DNA from: Ceratothoa steindachneri | Lineage: Eukaryota > Arthropoda > Malacostraca > Isopoda > Cymothoidae | Reading direction: 5' to 3' | Assembly: GCA_963969495.1 (NCBI GenBank) | Contig: OZ018333.1 | Location: forward strand, 87,075,756 to 87,139,755 | Length of the DNA stretch: 64,000 nt | Shown: positions 54,151 through 64,000 of the stretch, piece by piece | How positions within the stretch are numbered: the first letter of the stretch is position 1 | How the letters are laid out: every line of letters begins with the position of its first letter | Made by a program: the position numbers and the translations under genes | Notes under the pieces: generated by a model | Databases searched by the model: none | Told to the model about the DNA's origin: nothing | The model's input: only the letters and a program-made list of their open reading frames with translations

Positions 54151-54198
54151 TAGCCCAGAAACAGTGCCCCCTATCGTGCGCCCCTAAACTGAAGTATT
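54151..54198. repeat. Inverted repeat, right arm
   Basis: Reverse complement of 44,433-44,480. See that entry. Confidence 0.6.
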
Positions 54199-54269
54199 AC
54201 CATGATTTGTTTCTGTATAGAAACAAAAGTAGAAAAATATTTCTCGCTCTGCTCACATATCACTAAATC

Positions 54270-54670
54270 AAAACATTCCCAGTATCATTCATATAACTAG
54301 TTACTTTGGTTCCAATGATTATCAAGTCATATCTTGAAGGCACTTATTGATGGAGCACTGACAACATACTATGGGAGATCATTCCAGGGATTGACAACAC
54401 GAATACTAAATGCATTTGCTCTTGTACAGTTCTGATATGTTCAGTCTTCCTTAATTTATAGGTATTTGTTCTTGTGTTACTAGTATTGAATTCTAAATAG
54501 TCATTCATATCAACATTCTCAAAAACATGAATGATCCTGTATGCCTCAATCAGGTCTCCACAAAGTCTTCGTTGCTGTAGTGAAGTTATTTCCAGTCTTT
54601 TACATCTAGTCTCATAGAGTAACTCATTCAACTCTGGTACCAACTTGGTCATCCTATAAAACCTCTGCAA
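54270..54670 (-). pseudogene. Non-LTR RT C-terminal fragment (minus)
   Basis: The minus-strand frame 54,670-54,344 reads RFYRMTKLVPELNELLYETR, LEITSLQQRRLCGDLIEAY and a tail with NTRTNTYKLRKTEHIRTVQE, the thumb and C-terminal part of a CR1-like RT. It is open over 108 codons but has no catalytic domain. Confidence 0.6.
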
Positions 54671-55440
54671 TACCTATAAAGACCTTGGAGTCATTGTTGA
54701 TGACAAGTTAAAGTTTTATCACCACATCATAAATTTTGTAGGTAAAGCAGGAGGCATGGCTTCTAATTTACTAACTGCCACTGTTTGCCTGAGTTTATGT
54801 TCTCTCTTCTTGTCTCAGATATTAGACCCCTGTTAGACTTTGCATCCCCGGTTTTGCACTCTGAGTATCTTGGCGATCTAAAGCTCCTAGAGCCTGCTCA
54901 GCGGAGTTATTGCTATCGCATTTTCCACAATGTCTGCTCTATCTGTCTTTCTGATATTTTCACTTTATCCCCAGATGTAGCCACTAGAGGTCACATATAT
55001 AAAATTCAAATTCACCACTGTCAGTCTGAAGCTCATAAACGTTTCTCTTCTTCAAGAGTGGTGGCAAGATGGAATTCTCTGCCCTCGGAGGTAGTTGATG
55101 CTCCCAGCCTTTCAGTGTTTAAATCCAGACCAACTTTTCTTACACGAGGAACTATTCTCCCTGTAGTAATCAGTTGCCATTCATGTGTCCTTGTTTCCAG
55201 TAAAGCAACAAGTTCTTTTTCCTGTTATATTCCATAAGAAGATACACTCAACCATTCACTTTTGTCATTTTTTTTTTTAGTTATTATTATTCATTGTCTG
55301 ACTGGAGTATCTGTCTGTCACTGCGGGGCCCACCCCCCTCTGCCCAGCTCTGACTGGGCAATGGCAGTGAGGCCCCACCAGGTAAGAATCCTTGGATGAC
55401 CTTTGATAGGCCCTTGTGGCTTTTGTCATCCATGATGAGG
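54671..55440 (+). pseudogene. CR1/L2-like RT C-terminus and 3' tail (plus)
   Basis: 54,785-55,237 gives RPLLDFASPVLHSEYLGDLK, SYCYRIFHNVCSICLSDIF and RVVARWNSLPSEVVDAPSL. The 3' part carries the stem-forming tail GGATGACCTTTGATAGGCCC to TTTTGTCATCC (55,394-55,432), then GATGAGGATGATGATG. It shows that this lineage shares the tail found on the CR1-like fragments at 37,568 and 40,393. Confidence 0.6.
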
Positions 55441-55449
55441 ATGATGATG

Positions 55450-57542
55450 ATGCAGAGGATTGCCTTGGGAACGGCCCTCCTTAAAGTACGTTCATTCCAG
55501 ATCGCCAAACTATCCTTCTTCCTCTCTGCTTCCACATTTATAGAAGGGTGCTTTTTGTTTGCTCTATCTCCTCCTTATCCTTGCTAAATAGGAATTTGCC
55601 TATTATTTCTCTTATGTTTTCAATATGAGGCTGCTGTAGTCTGATGTCCTCTATTCTGATGCTTTGCAGTCCCTCACAGTAAAGGATAAAGTCTTCTAAA
55701 TCTTCTGTTTCTGCGCAGCACAGTACACACTTCACATTTCCTTCTCTAAACCTTTGTCTGTCCCTTAGGTTCAGGGTGTTTGATCTTGCTTTAAATAGTA
55801 TTATAGATTCATATTTGTTATCATAGGAGGGGTGGTCAATAAGTTTTGCAATTAGGATATAAGGAAACGAGATATGAGGAAAAGTGTTTAATTATTTTTT
55901 TCGACTTCAATGCACTTGCGCCACTTGTCACTGAGGCTTCGAATTCCTGACAACTAGAAATCTCCCAACTGCTGTTCAATCCACTCCTGGACGGCGAGCT
56001 GGACATCTTCATTGTCCCAAACCGGCATCCAGACAGTGCAGCCTTGCTTGGTGGAATAAAAAATAGTCGCTAGGGGCCAGATCTGGAATGTAGGGGTGAT
56101 GGTTGAGCTCCTCAAATCCGCACTCGCGCAGGGCAGCTTGTGCAACTCTGGCCTTGTGGACTTTGATGACATTGAAGTCGATCATGGGGTGTGAGGTTTC
56201 TAGGGACCCAATGGGCCGAGACCTTGGTCATAGCCAAATTGTCGTGGATGATGTTGATAACACTTCCATGTGATATTACAAGTTCTTGCTCAATTTCTTC
56301 GACCTTCACCTGTCGATTTTCGAGGATCATCCTCTCAACACGAGCCACATTGTCCTCGTTAGTCACATCTGATGGGCATCCTGGACGGGAGTCATCTTCA
56401 AGGAACTCTCGACCATGGCGGAACTCCCTATTCCAGCGAGCAATGGTTGCATAGGAAGGGGCGGTGTCGGTGTACACTGCAACCATGTGTTCATGGACCT
56501 CTTTTGCATTCTTGCCTTCCTTGGTAAAAAATTTGATCATTGCGCGGTGCTCAACCTTCTTCATTGTTAAAAAATTTGTGACTGACGATCTGCGATCAGC
56601 TACTGCTTCTTAAATAGACGAGGCAGGAGCGTGCGGCTGCAGGTCCTGACTTGTCATAACTTGTCCTAACACCCCTACAAACAGTCATCCCCCTTCCTCT
56701 GTTTTGCCCTACCGATTCACAAAACATATTGACCGCCCCTTGCAGATATCTTCCTCAGTTCTTATTTCCTTTTATATTCTCTGTATATGCTTATACTTGA
56801 CTTTTTCTCCATTCCAATTTTCAAGTTTCTCGTGTCCTATTCATCTATCTTCCTCTTTATATGTTCTATCTTCATAATCTTGATCTGTTCCATCCTTATT
56901 TCCATCATCTCCTCATATGTTTGCACCTCTCTTATCCACTCATGGTTTCTGTCCTCTCTCATTTCTGTTATTATCTCTCTTAGAAGTTCATTCCTACATG
57001 CTGCTTCAGTACCTTCTTTCAAAACACTTCTTAAATACAGAAGCTTTCCCTTCATTATTCTTGCTGGCATAGATAATGCCCCCACTTCTTTCAGGGTTTC
57101 TGTTGTAGTATATTTTGGAATAGCCAGCATTTGTCTATATACTTTATTTTCTATCCTCTATAATTTCTTTATATCTGTGGTATTAAGGCTGATGACATTT
57201 GTTCCATACAGCACTCAAAGTAAGGCCAAGCTCTTCCAGTATGTATGTATGCCCTATCATTAACTTATTACAACTCTTCTCAATAACTGGGTATGTTAAA
57301 TTTGCCATTTTTTCTGCTTTTTCGAGCATTATTCCTTTCTGCTTTCCAGATAATTTTCTCTTGTTTGTTATTGTTAGTCCCAGGTATTTTGCCTCTGATG
57401 TTACCTTTATCCCATCTAACTCATCTGGCTGTTCCTTCATATTAAATATAATGATGCTGCTTTTTTCCTTCTTTATTTCTAGACCACATTTCTTTCCAAT
57501 TCTAACCCGCTCCTTTATACTTTTTCTTGCCTCCTCCAGTGT
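55450..57542 (-). mobile_element. Non-LTR retrotransposon fragment, clade unassigned, split by mariner
   Basis: A minus-strand RT C-terminal half. 57,596-57,183 has KKCGLEIKKEKSSIIIFNMK and SEAKYLGLTITNKRKLSGKQ, the region after the YADD motif. 57,130-56,837 is helical and charged (ALSMPARIMKGKLLYLRSVL). After the mariner insertion, 55,735-55,538 gives CVLCCAETEDLEDFILYC, a cysteine/histidine-type terminal motif. Removing the mariner and one TA joins the frame across the site. The catalytic domain itself is beyond the truncation at 57,542, where copy A6 begins. Confidence 0.6.
55827..56746 (-). mobile_element. mariner element with internal deletion
   Basis: A 920-base element flanked by TA (55,825-55,826 and 56,747-56,748). 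Its inverted ends share GGGGTGGTCAATAAGTTTTG at the left and, reverse-complemented, GGGGCGGTCAATATGTTTTG at the right. The transposase starts at 56,564 (KKVEHRAMIKFFTKEGKNAK), with a helix-turn-helix domain and HWVPRNLTPHDR near 56,200. It then skips the central catalytic block and ends with LAPSDYFLF (near 56,060), which holds the third aspartate, and a C-terminus DVQLAVQEWIEQQLGDF. A full mariner is about 1.3 kb, so about 350-400 bases are missing. Non-autonomous. Confidence 0.85.
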
Positions 57543-60500
57543 CTCGGTCGATGAATTGAGGTTGGTGGAAGACCACGTTGAGTTCTTCTCCGGCAACCTT
57601 ATCTGCAGGGGCCTAACTCCTATTTCTAGATCGTCTGGCCGTTATTCTGTGGTGGTCAGCCTACATGCGCTATTAGCGCATCCAGAACGGTTTATATGGG
57701 TGAATATCGTCAGTCTAGGATGCGGTTTGTTTCAAACCACGCCCGTCGCTCTTCTTAGCAGGATACGTGTCTACTCTTAACGAGAAGACGCCTATAGTAG
57801 ATGGTGTGGAATCTAATCAAAACTATTTGGGGCAAGTTCTCTTAAGACACCCTCCCGTTCTCTAGGAGAATGGGACCGCAATCTCGGACCCTGCGTCTAT
57901 GGCAGAATCTTTCTCGGCCAATTTATCCACATGTTCGAGCCGGGATACTGTTCTGCCACCATTTAATGCGCGTCGTAGTGTCGGGAGAGAACGCTGACTG
58001 GACTTTAGCTCCAGAGGCGGAGGACCCTTCAACGACAGGTTTACTTTGAGTAAGTTACGTTCCGCTCTCTCTCCGTGTGCAGACACCTCCCATGGTCCGG
58101 ATGATGTCCTGTACTCTATGCCTCGACATCTAGGTGAGCGGGCATTGCCTTTCTGTTAGATTTGCTTAACAGGATATGGTTAGGATGCATCCTCCCAAAT
58201 TCCTGGAGAATCTCTACTGTGATCGCTTTTCGCAAAATGGGGAGAGATCACTCTACCCTGGCCGGTTTCCGCCCAATGTTCCTAACCTCATGCGTGTGCA
58301 CTTGATGGAGAAATTGGTAAATGTTAGATTAGCCTTTTTTCTGGACAGCGGAGGCCATCTGTCTTCTGCACAATGCTGCTTCCGCAAGTTTCACTCCACG
58401 TTGAATGCTCTGCTCCGTCTGGAAAATGCCAACTGCGAGGCCTTCCTTCGTAGACAGTAATACGCCACGGTGTTTTTCGATCTGTAGAAGGCCTATGATA
58501 CCACATGGCCACACGGTATCATGGAGATTCTCTACAATGGGGGAGAGGGGGCGCTTCCCAATCTATATATCTGAATTTTTGCGAGATCGTCGATTCTGCC
58601 TACCAGTGGGGGGAGCCCTCTCCTGCCCAATAGAGCATGAAGAGAGTGTCCCGCAGAGAAGTGTCCTCAGTGTCGTACTCTTTGCCCTGAGCATCAACGG
58701 CATCACTTCAGTGCCGCCGGAAGATGATCTGACTACCCTCTACGTGGAGGACTTTTCGATATCTTTTGGCGCGGCCCAGATGCCAACTCTGGACCGTCGA
58801 TACCGACAAACATTGAGCCACGTCTCTCGATATGCTGAATCGCACAGGCTTCGGTTTCCTTGGCCAATACTAATGTGGTGCACTTCTGCTGCCACCCACG
58901 TCTAAACCATGACCCAGACTTGTTTCTAAATGTGGTTCGCCTGGAAGTGGTGGACTTGCACCATTTCCTTGATCTTGAATTTGAACGAGGGCTCATATTC
59001 GGAACCTTAGGGTCTCTTGTACACGCACAATGGATTTTCTTCGCTCCGTGGCGGTCAATACCTGGGGCGCTGATATGGCTACTGACTTACTTTTTTATCT
59101 ATCCTTCGTTATTTCGAGGCTCAACTACGGATTCAAGTTTTATGCATCTGCAATCGACCGTGTATTACAGAAGGTGGACTCTATCTACCACACCACATCG
59201 GCTTTTGCCTGGGAATCGGTTCCTTCTGCACGTCCTCCATTGAAAACCTTCTTGTCGATGCTGTGGAGATTTCGAGAGCTCTGTGCCATGCAGTGTATTA
59301 TTCGCCTGTACGCGCGAGCCCGGCGCCTCCCAAAGGCGTCAACAGCTCTCACTGCATCCACAACTGATTTCGTCGACAGTGCCTATACTGACGAGAAACG
59401 TCAGTCAGACCTTAAGTCTTTTGACTTTATAGCTAGGAAACTCCTTCGAAAGCCCGGTATAGCTTTCGAGCCGGTGGAGCCCATTGTTTTGAACAGGAAG
59501 CCACCCTGGATGGTACAACCTTTGACTATTTGCCGCCACGCCGCTGCTCCCAAAGCTTCTACAGCGCCGGGAGTATTGCATTCTGCCTTTTTGGAGCACA
59601 CTTCTTGTCACGCTGGAGCCGTGTCAGTCTATAAGGATGGTTCTAATCCCGAGAGGGGGGTCGGTTTCTACATCGTGCCCTTTCCGTTTGAAGTTGGCGG
59701 GGCTCTGACGGGCGCTGCGTCTGTCTTCAGGGCCGAACTAGTTGCATTAGACCGGGCGGTCAGTCAGATATCGTGCTATGCCCTATTCGTAGACCGGATT
59801 ATGATAATAGCGACTCACAGAGAGCCCTGAGTGCTTGTAGCGTGCTAGAAGTTCAAGCGAGCGTCTTAAATGCTTTGCTTGAATGACTCTTTTGGATGAT
59901 TCAAAATGGCCGATTGGTTTAAGACTTTCGCTAACGGCTCTCCAGCGTCGGGGGAAGCGCGTTCGAAACTCGTTTCACTACTTTCCTTTGCCCCCTTTTC
60001 TACACAAAGCTATCTACATGCTCTTGGGGCATTGGAATACTTGCATCCTCTGGTTCGCGATATCTTAGCTGCAGATTATCTTTTGCTGGGTTCATAGACA
60101 CGTAGGAATTGCGGGGATTGAGCATGCCGATGTGAGCGCCAAAGAGTCCGCGAGGACTGGGCGTCCATACCAGCATTTCATTCTTCCTTACACAGATTTC
60201 ATGGCAGGAATACGGGCTGCCCTAAGGGCTATTTGGTAAAGAAGATTGGAGACGATTTCGGGGAACTTAAAGTTTCGTGAATAGTGCCGCGAGTGTTCTC
60301 ATGGACCTACCCCCCAATGCCGCGACGGCTTCGGGTTGCTTTCTGTCCTCTCGCAGGGGGCACCGCCATTTGATGGAGCCCTCGTCTGCGCCTTATTGCG
60401 ATGATTGCGTTGTACTCCAGAATGTTCAGCACATTCTTGTTGAACGTCCCAGTTTGGATGATCTTTGCGCACGTTACCTTTCTCTGAACCCGGATCGGGG

Positions 60501-60795
60501 CGGATTCAGCCACACAGACTTTTGGGAAGAACCTGGACTCCTCCACTTTATTTGACTGTTATTCTAAGGGTGGGATTAGGTCGCATGTTCATGCGCCGGG
60601 GAAAGGCAGGCAGACCCCCGACGCCGGAGCGCGCTTCCTTCTTGCCTTTTTGCTTTGTTTTCTTGTTGTTATTTTTTTAGCCTTTGTACTTTTTCATCAT
60701 TGTAATTTGTTATTTGTTTTTGTTTTTTAATATAGCTTAGTAGTAAGCTTTGTTGTGCACGGAGACTTATGCCCAAGTATTAAGATGAGCTCCCA
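57543..60795 (+). mobile_element. Family A non-LTR retrotransposon, copy A6 (plus strand)
   Basis: 5'-truncated in the endonuclease/RT linker (SVDELRLVEDHVEFFSGNLI at 57,545). RT follows in fragments: HSTLNALLRLENANCEAF (about 58,390-58,445), motif A FFDL then a stop before KAYDTTW (near 58,480), and motif C YVED at 58,741-58,752. The RT C-terminus and RNase H (59,030-59,830) have VYKDGS for YTDGS. A tRNA-like SINE interrupts RNase H at about 59,850-60,020. The C-terminal tail with HILVERP is at 60,430 and the 3' UTR ends near 60,795. It shows that the family inserted in both orientations. Confidence 0.75.
59900..59975 (+). repeat. tRNA-Leu/Ser-like SINE inside A6 RNase H
   Basis: A-box TGGCCGATTGGTTTAAGAC at 59,907-59,925 and B-box GCGTTCGAAACTC at 59,959-59,971, with normal spacing for a long-arm tRNA. 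RNase H homology stops near 59,850 (LSACSVLEVQ) and resumes near 60,020 (ALGALEYLHPLVRDI), so the insert is about 165 bases including a non-tRNA body. It is not a working tRNA: no matching acceptor stem. Confidence 0.6.
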
Positions 60796-60797
60796 AA

Positions 60798-61115
60798 TTA
60801 ATAATGTTGATTTACTTCTCTCCGAATAATTTCTTGCCTCTCTCCAACTTTTATTGAACATAGATTCTGATGATTGCTTTCAAAATGACGCTTAATATCA
60901 ATCACTAATTGACTCCTTGCAAATACAACAAAGTATTCTTTTTGTTCTGCTAATAACACCCTAATTTCCACTCCATTCTTCATGAAACAGCCTTCTACAT
61001 TGTGAGCTAATTTTCCTTTTCTGTGTAGCCATTCTAATGGGTCATAATATACACACGCACTAAAGTTGCCACAAACTAAATTATCAAAGAAACATTGACA
61101 AGTGATAAACTGCAA
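60798..61115 (-). pseudogene. Unknown frame with a weak BED/hAT-like segment
   Basis: A 105-codon minus-strand frame. The piece IDIKRHFESNHQNL resembles the R-H-F-E-x-x-H end of BED-type zinc fingers found in hAT-derived proteins, but the expected CxxC pair is not present (VVFARS instead). Most likely a degraded hAT or ZBED-like fragment. Function cannot be assigned. Confidence 0.25.
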
Positions 61116-61456
61116 AGAGAAAACAATCAGACAACATACATAGGTGTATAAATTATTTCAGAAATGTTTCGTTATTATTTAATTTCCATTGTATTTTATA
61201 ACAATTATTCTCCGCAACTGAACAAAACATTGTGAGACGAGCCGAGCTGGAAACATCGTCATACGTTTGGCAGCGTTGCAGAATTTCTGAGAAATCTCTC
61301 AGTTGGTGGCGGATGAGTGGTTCGCGATCGCTGTGTTAGGCCTACTTAATTAAATCCAGAGAACTCACCCTCATACTCAACCAGCACATCCTGCCACACC
61401 ATCACTCAAAACCACCCGTACCCTTATCATTAGGATCCATATCTACTCGCACTCCA

Positions 61457-61651
61457 TTACAGGGTGGAACTATCTTCAACTGTCCATTTTAAAAACACAT
61501 TTACTTCCTCTCCCACCACATACACCACCACACATTTCACCAACTTACTCAAATCACGCATCGATTGAACAGAGGTCGCGATATACCCGCCCACTAACAC
61601 CATTGCTTGAACAGAACTTTCAGCTGCGCGAATCCCCATGCCGAAACCCAT
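61457..61651 (-). CDS. Candidate first exon of a leftward gene
   Basis: An ATG at 61,651 starts MGFGMGIRAAESSVQAMVLV, with a donor-like GAGTAAGT 105 bases later (inside the frame at about 61,546). The moderately hydrophobic alanine/valine-rich stretch could be part of a membrane or secreted protein. The frame lies 118 bases from a rightward candidate exon in a CpG-containing stretch, the layout of a divergent promoter. Family not recognised. It may be chance. Confidence 0.3.
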   Translation of the reverse strand: MGFGMGIRAAESSVQAMVLVGGYIATSVQSMRDLSKLVKCVVVYVVGEEVNVFLKWTVEDSSTL

Positions 61652-61769
61652 ACCCGGGTTTAGTCGCTTCTAACCGAGATTATTAAGAGGCTTATATAAT
61701 TAGGGCTTCCGAACAATATACATTGATTTATATTACTACATAATCTAAATGGAGATGAGCGTTCACTAA

Positions 61770-61870
61770 ATGGCAGACCGGGTGTCCTCGCCTTTGATGC
61801 AATTGGTGAAGGTGTCGTCGGGGCTCGAACTAGAGTCGAGGGCGATGGGGCTCAAGAAATTGCGTGTAAG
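61770..61870 (+). CDS. Candidate first exon of a rightward gene
   Basis: ATG in good context (ACTAAATGG) opens 33 codons, MADRVSSPLMQLVKVSSGLE and on to MGLKKLRVR, ending at a consensus splice donor AAG|GTGAGC at 61,871. Past the donor the frame meets a stop at once, as expected if it is an exon. No downstream exon was found before the (TA)n tract, so the rest would lie further away. Sequence here is less AT-rich than the surrounding repeats. Function unknown. Confidence 0.35.
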
Positions 61871-62802
61871 GTGAGCAACGCAGTGGGCCATCGATGTCTA
61901 AGGGGGGTGGGGGCATCATTATTCATTGACTTTTTAATCTTCTTAACTGAATTGATTGATTGACTATTTTATTCAGTGAATTAATTAACTCGAATGATTG
62001 CTCGGTTGCCTTTACTGAATTAGTTGACTGATCAATCGACTGATCGCTGACACTGACTCCTATGAGCGACGACCTCCATCCAGAGGGGTCATTGACTCCG
62101 CCTCTTTGTTTAATTGATCGATTTTGCTCGTCTCCATTCAGGGGAGAATGACAGCGGTGTCTGGACGAAAAGGGAAATGATGGGTCGAAAGGAAAAAAAT
62201 GCAATGGCGGAAGGAAAAGGAATTGAGAGGCGATTTAAGCGAGGGGGGGGGGGCATCAACCATGTGGAGGCGGATAATGGTGCTGATGTCTAGGGGTGGG
62301 GAATGGTAAGGGTTTTACCACCGAGCGGCCTCTTATGATTTGGAGGGAGGATGGGGAGTCTCTCCTGGATCCCAGGTTAACCATGGATTCGAACCATGCG
62401 GCCACCACGGTTAAATCAACCAGAGCAGAAACTCCATTTGACGAAATTCCACAGCCGATTTACCTTAACTCCGACTTGTTACCACTCACTTCTGCCGTAT
62501 CCCCCTAAGTGAAAGAGAGTGGCAATTTCCGTGGGTATTGACACAGTCCGGGGTATGGAAAATGGGGGTAAGGGAACCGGACCTTCTACCCGGGCACGGG
62601 ACAGTGCGCACTACAGCGTCCATGAACAACATCTGCCGTGAAAAAGAGTGGAAGATGAAAGAGAAATTGTGATAGAGGTGGCAATCAGGGAAGCGCAATA
62701 ACAGCGAGGCTTAAAAAAAGGAAATTTATTTATCACTAACAAAAGACAAAAAGGGAATAATAATAATAATGATGATAAAGATAATCACAAAACAAAGGTT
62801 AA

Positions 62803-62804
<2 letters not shown>
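61871..62804. other. No further gene; possible tRNA-like B-box
   Basis: Mixed sequence with a G-run (62,240-62,252). A perfect B-box consensus occurs on the minus strand (GGTTCGAATCC, 62,385-62,395) but I found no partner A-box, so a SINE is only possible. A 70-codon frame at 62,296-62,508 has no recognisable feature. Confidence 0.4.
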
Positions 62805-62870
<66 letters not shown>

Positions 62871-62938
62871 TATATATATATATATATATATTCATATATA
62901 TATATATATATATATTCATATATATATATATATATATA

Positions 62939-63025
<87 letters not shown>

Positions 63026-63042
63026 TATTATATATATATATA
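62805..63042. repeat. (TA)n microsatellite with 24-base higher-order units
   Basis: About 238 bases of TA dinucleotides interrupted by TTCA at 62,867, 62,891, 62,915 and 62,939, exactly 24 bases apart. Open frames on both strands (poly Tyr-Ile) are artefacts of the repeat. It lies at the 3' end of the Penelope-like element. Confidence 0.95.
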
Positions 63043-63045
63043 ATA

Positions 63046-63930
63046 CTTGTATTGATTTGTTCCTTGGGAATCTGATATGTAGCAGGAATATGAAGACGCA
63101 GGTGATTTTTCGGCCCTTCACTAGGACCATCTTCAGCGACTGTGTCGACTAATGAGAAGGGGAAGGAATATTAACGATAACAGTTAAAAGAATGTATTAA
63201 ATAATGGCTAAAAAAGCGGATGAAGACAAGTTAAAATAATCAGATTGACAATTATTGAGATTAAAATAAAAACACAAATAAAAATATATAGAATTAATTT
63301 ATACTATCCAGTGTAATTTAAAAAAAAAAATAATAGAAGGAAGTGAAGTTATAACATAAACTGACTTGAATATCAAATATTAAAGGTAACTGGAATAAAC
63401 AATAAAATAACCTATTAAATTAGAATAAAAACCCCCGAAAACAAATTAGAATGAATTAAAAAGAGTGACTAACCTTTATCATGAGAGTTGAGAAATCAAC
63501 TAACTAAAGATATAAAAACTACTAAACAGATTTGTTCGGTTGGTCAGTTGGCTAGTTAATGTATTGCTGTGTTGGATGGTTATATAGTGAATAGTTTAAT
63601 TGAGGAGTAATTATTTAGGTTTGGATTTATTTTAGTGATGTACAGTGACTCTAAGATTTTCAAATCGAGAGAAGTTAAGGCTGAAGATAAGATGGTAAAT
63701 GAATTAGAATTAAGAGGATGATGGTGACACTCAGAATATTGCCTGATGGAAGAGGCTTCGGGTTTAAAAGTGGGAATACCAGTCCTATGAGACAAACCCA
63801 AGTGCTTCGCGATCCTGCAGTTGAGTTGTAAGCCAGTTTGGCCTACATAACGACTGTGGCAGGTCGTACATGTATAACTGTAAATTATACAGGATCGCAA
63901 GCCCAAAGGGAGTGGCTTCTTATGGAGAAA
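63046..63930 (-). mobile_element. Penelope-like element, GIY-YIG endonuclease end
   Basis: The minus-strand frame 63,906-63,580 reads RSCIIYSYTCTTCHSRYVGQ, then CRIAKHLGLSHRTG and LKILESLYITKINPNLN. This is the GIY-YIG endonuclease that ends Penelope-like proteins: an IYSYTC first strand with a paired CxxC, the YVG second motif, the arginine in RIAKH, and the ILE segment with its glutamate. The 3' UTR follows to about 63,046, containing the GAAGATGGTCCTAGTGAAGG segment (63,105-63,135, reverse complement). The RT domain would lie to the right of the window. A frameshift near 63,930 suggests decay. Confidence 0.75.
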
Positions 63931-64000
63931 AAAAGGAATTCAAAGATACAGGGTTGGAGTTTATACAAATGAATTGGCATTGAGGGAAATGGTTGTTGGG

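Noticed and set aside
62385..62395. tRNA gene or SINE from a perfect B-box
   Set aside because: No A-box at the right distance and no pairing arms; a lone 11-base match is weak.
62726..63152. Tyr-Ile repeat frames on both strands
   Set aside because: Pure translation of the (TA)n tract.

Overview
This window is eukaryotic nuclear DNA made almost entirely of transposable elements. There are no bacterial-style operons, rRNA genes, intact tRNA genes or CRISPR arrays. The mix of RNase H-bearing I-type non-LTR elements, CR1-like elements, a Ty3/gypsy element, Penelope, mariner, hAT, pogo/Tigger and Merlin remnants, with tRNA-Leu-like SINEs, fits an arthropod. A decapod crustacean is my best guess, but that is inference from the kinds of element seen.

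Layout. Bases 565-35,092 are a stack of six minus-strand non-LTR elements. Family A (zinc-knuckle ORF1; ORF2 with AP-endonuclease, RT and RNase H) is present as copies A1 (19,511-24,782), A2 (9,001-15,199), A3 (565-7,010, split by a CR1 element at 1,027-2,884), A4 (24,783-31,312, broken by a hAT element, a pogo/Tigger relic and an AT-rich block) and A5 (33,515-35,092). Family B (7,020-17,603) is a relative cut in two by A2, which has a 15-bp target-site duplication. A sixth family A copy, A6, lies on the plus strand at 57,543-60,795. Between B and A1 sit two phase-compatible exons (18,294-18,210 and 18,054-17,905, minus strand), the best host-gene candidate.

Bases 36,560-43,400 hold fragmentary CR1-like elements in both orientations, several sharing a 3' tail with a GATGAC/GTCATC stem. 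Bases 54,270-57,540 hold more non-LTR fragments and a mariner that still shows its TA duplication. The right end has two divergent candidate first exons (61,651 leftward, 61,770 rightward), a (TA)n tract and the GIY-YIG end of a Penelope-like element.

The most interesting object is a Ty3/gypsy LTR element at 44,896-53,719. Its LTRs are nearly identical (six substitutions and one indel seen in about 790 bp), with a GGGT target duplication, a tRNA-Lys-type primer site and a polypurine tract. Gag has five CCHC knuckles and joins pol through a textbook -1 frameshift signal (GGGAAAC, 9-nt spacer, 9-bp hairpin). Pol reads protease 1, RT, RNase H, OTU-like domain, second aspartic protease, integrase, then a C-terminal extension with three DFSGF motifs at an exact 22-residue spacing. 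I know of no described element with this order. Four in-frame stops break pol in this copy, so it is not autonomous as written.
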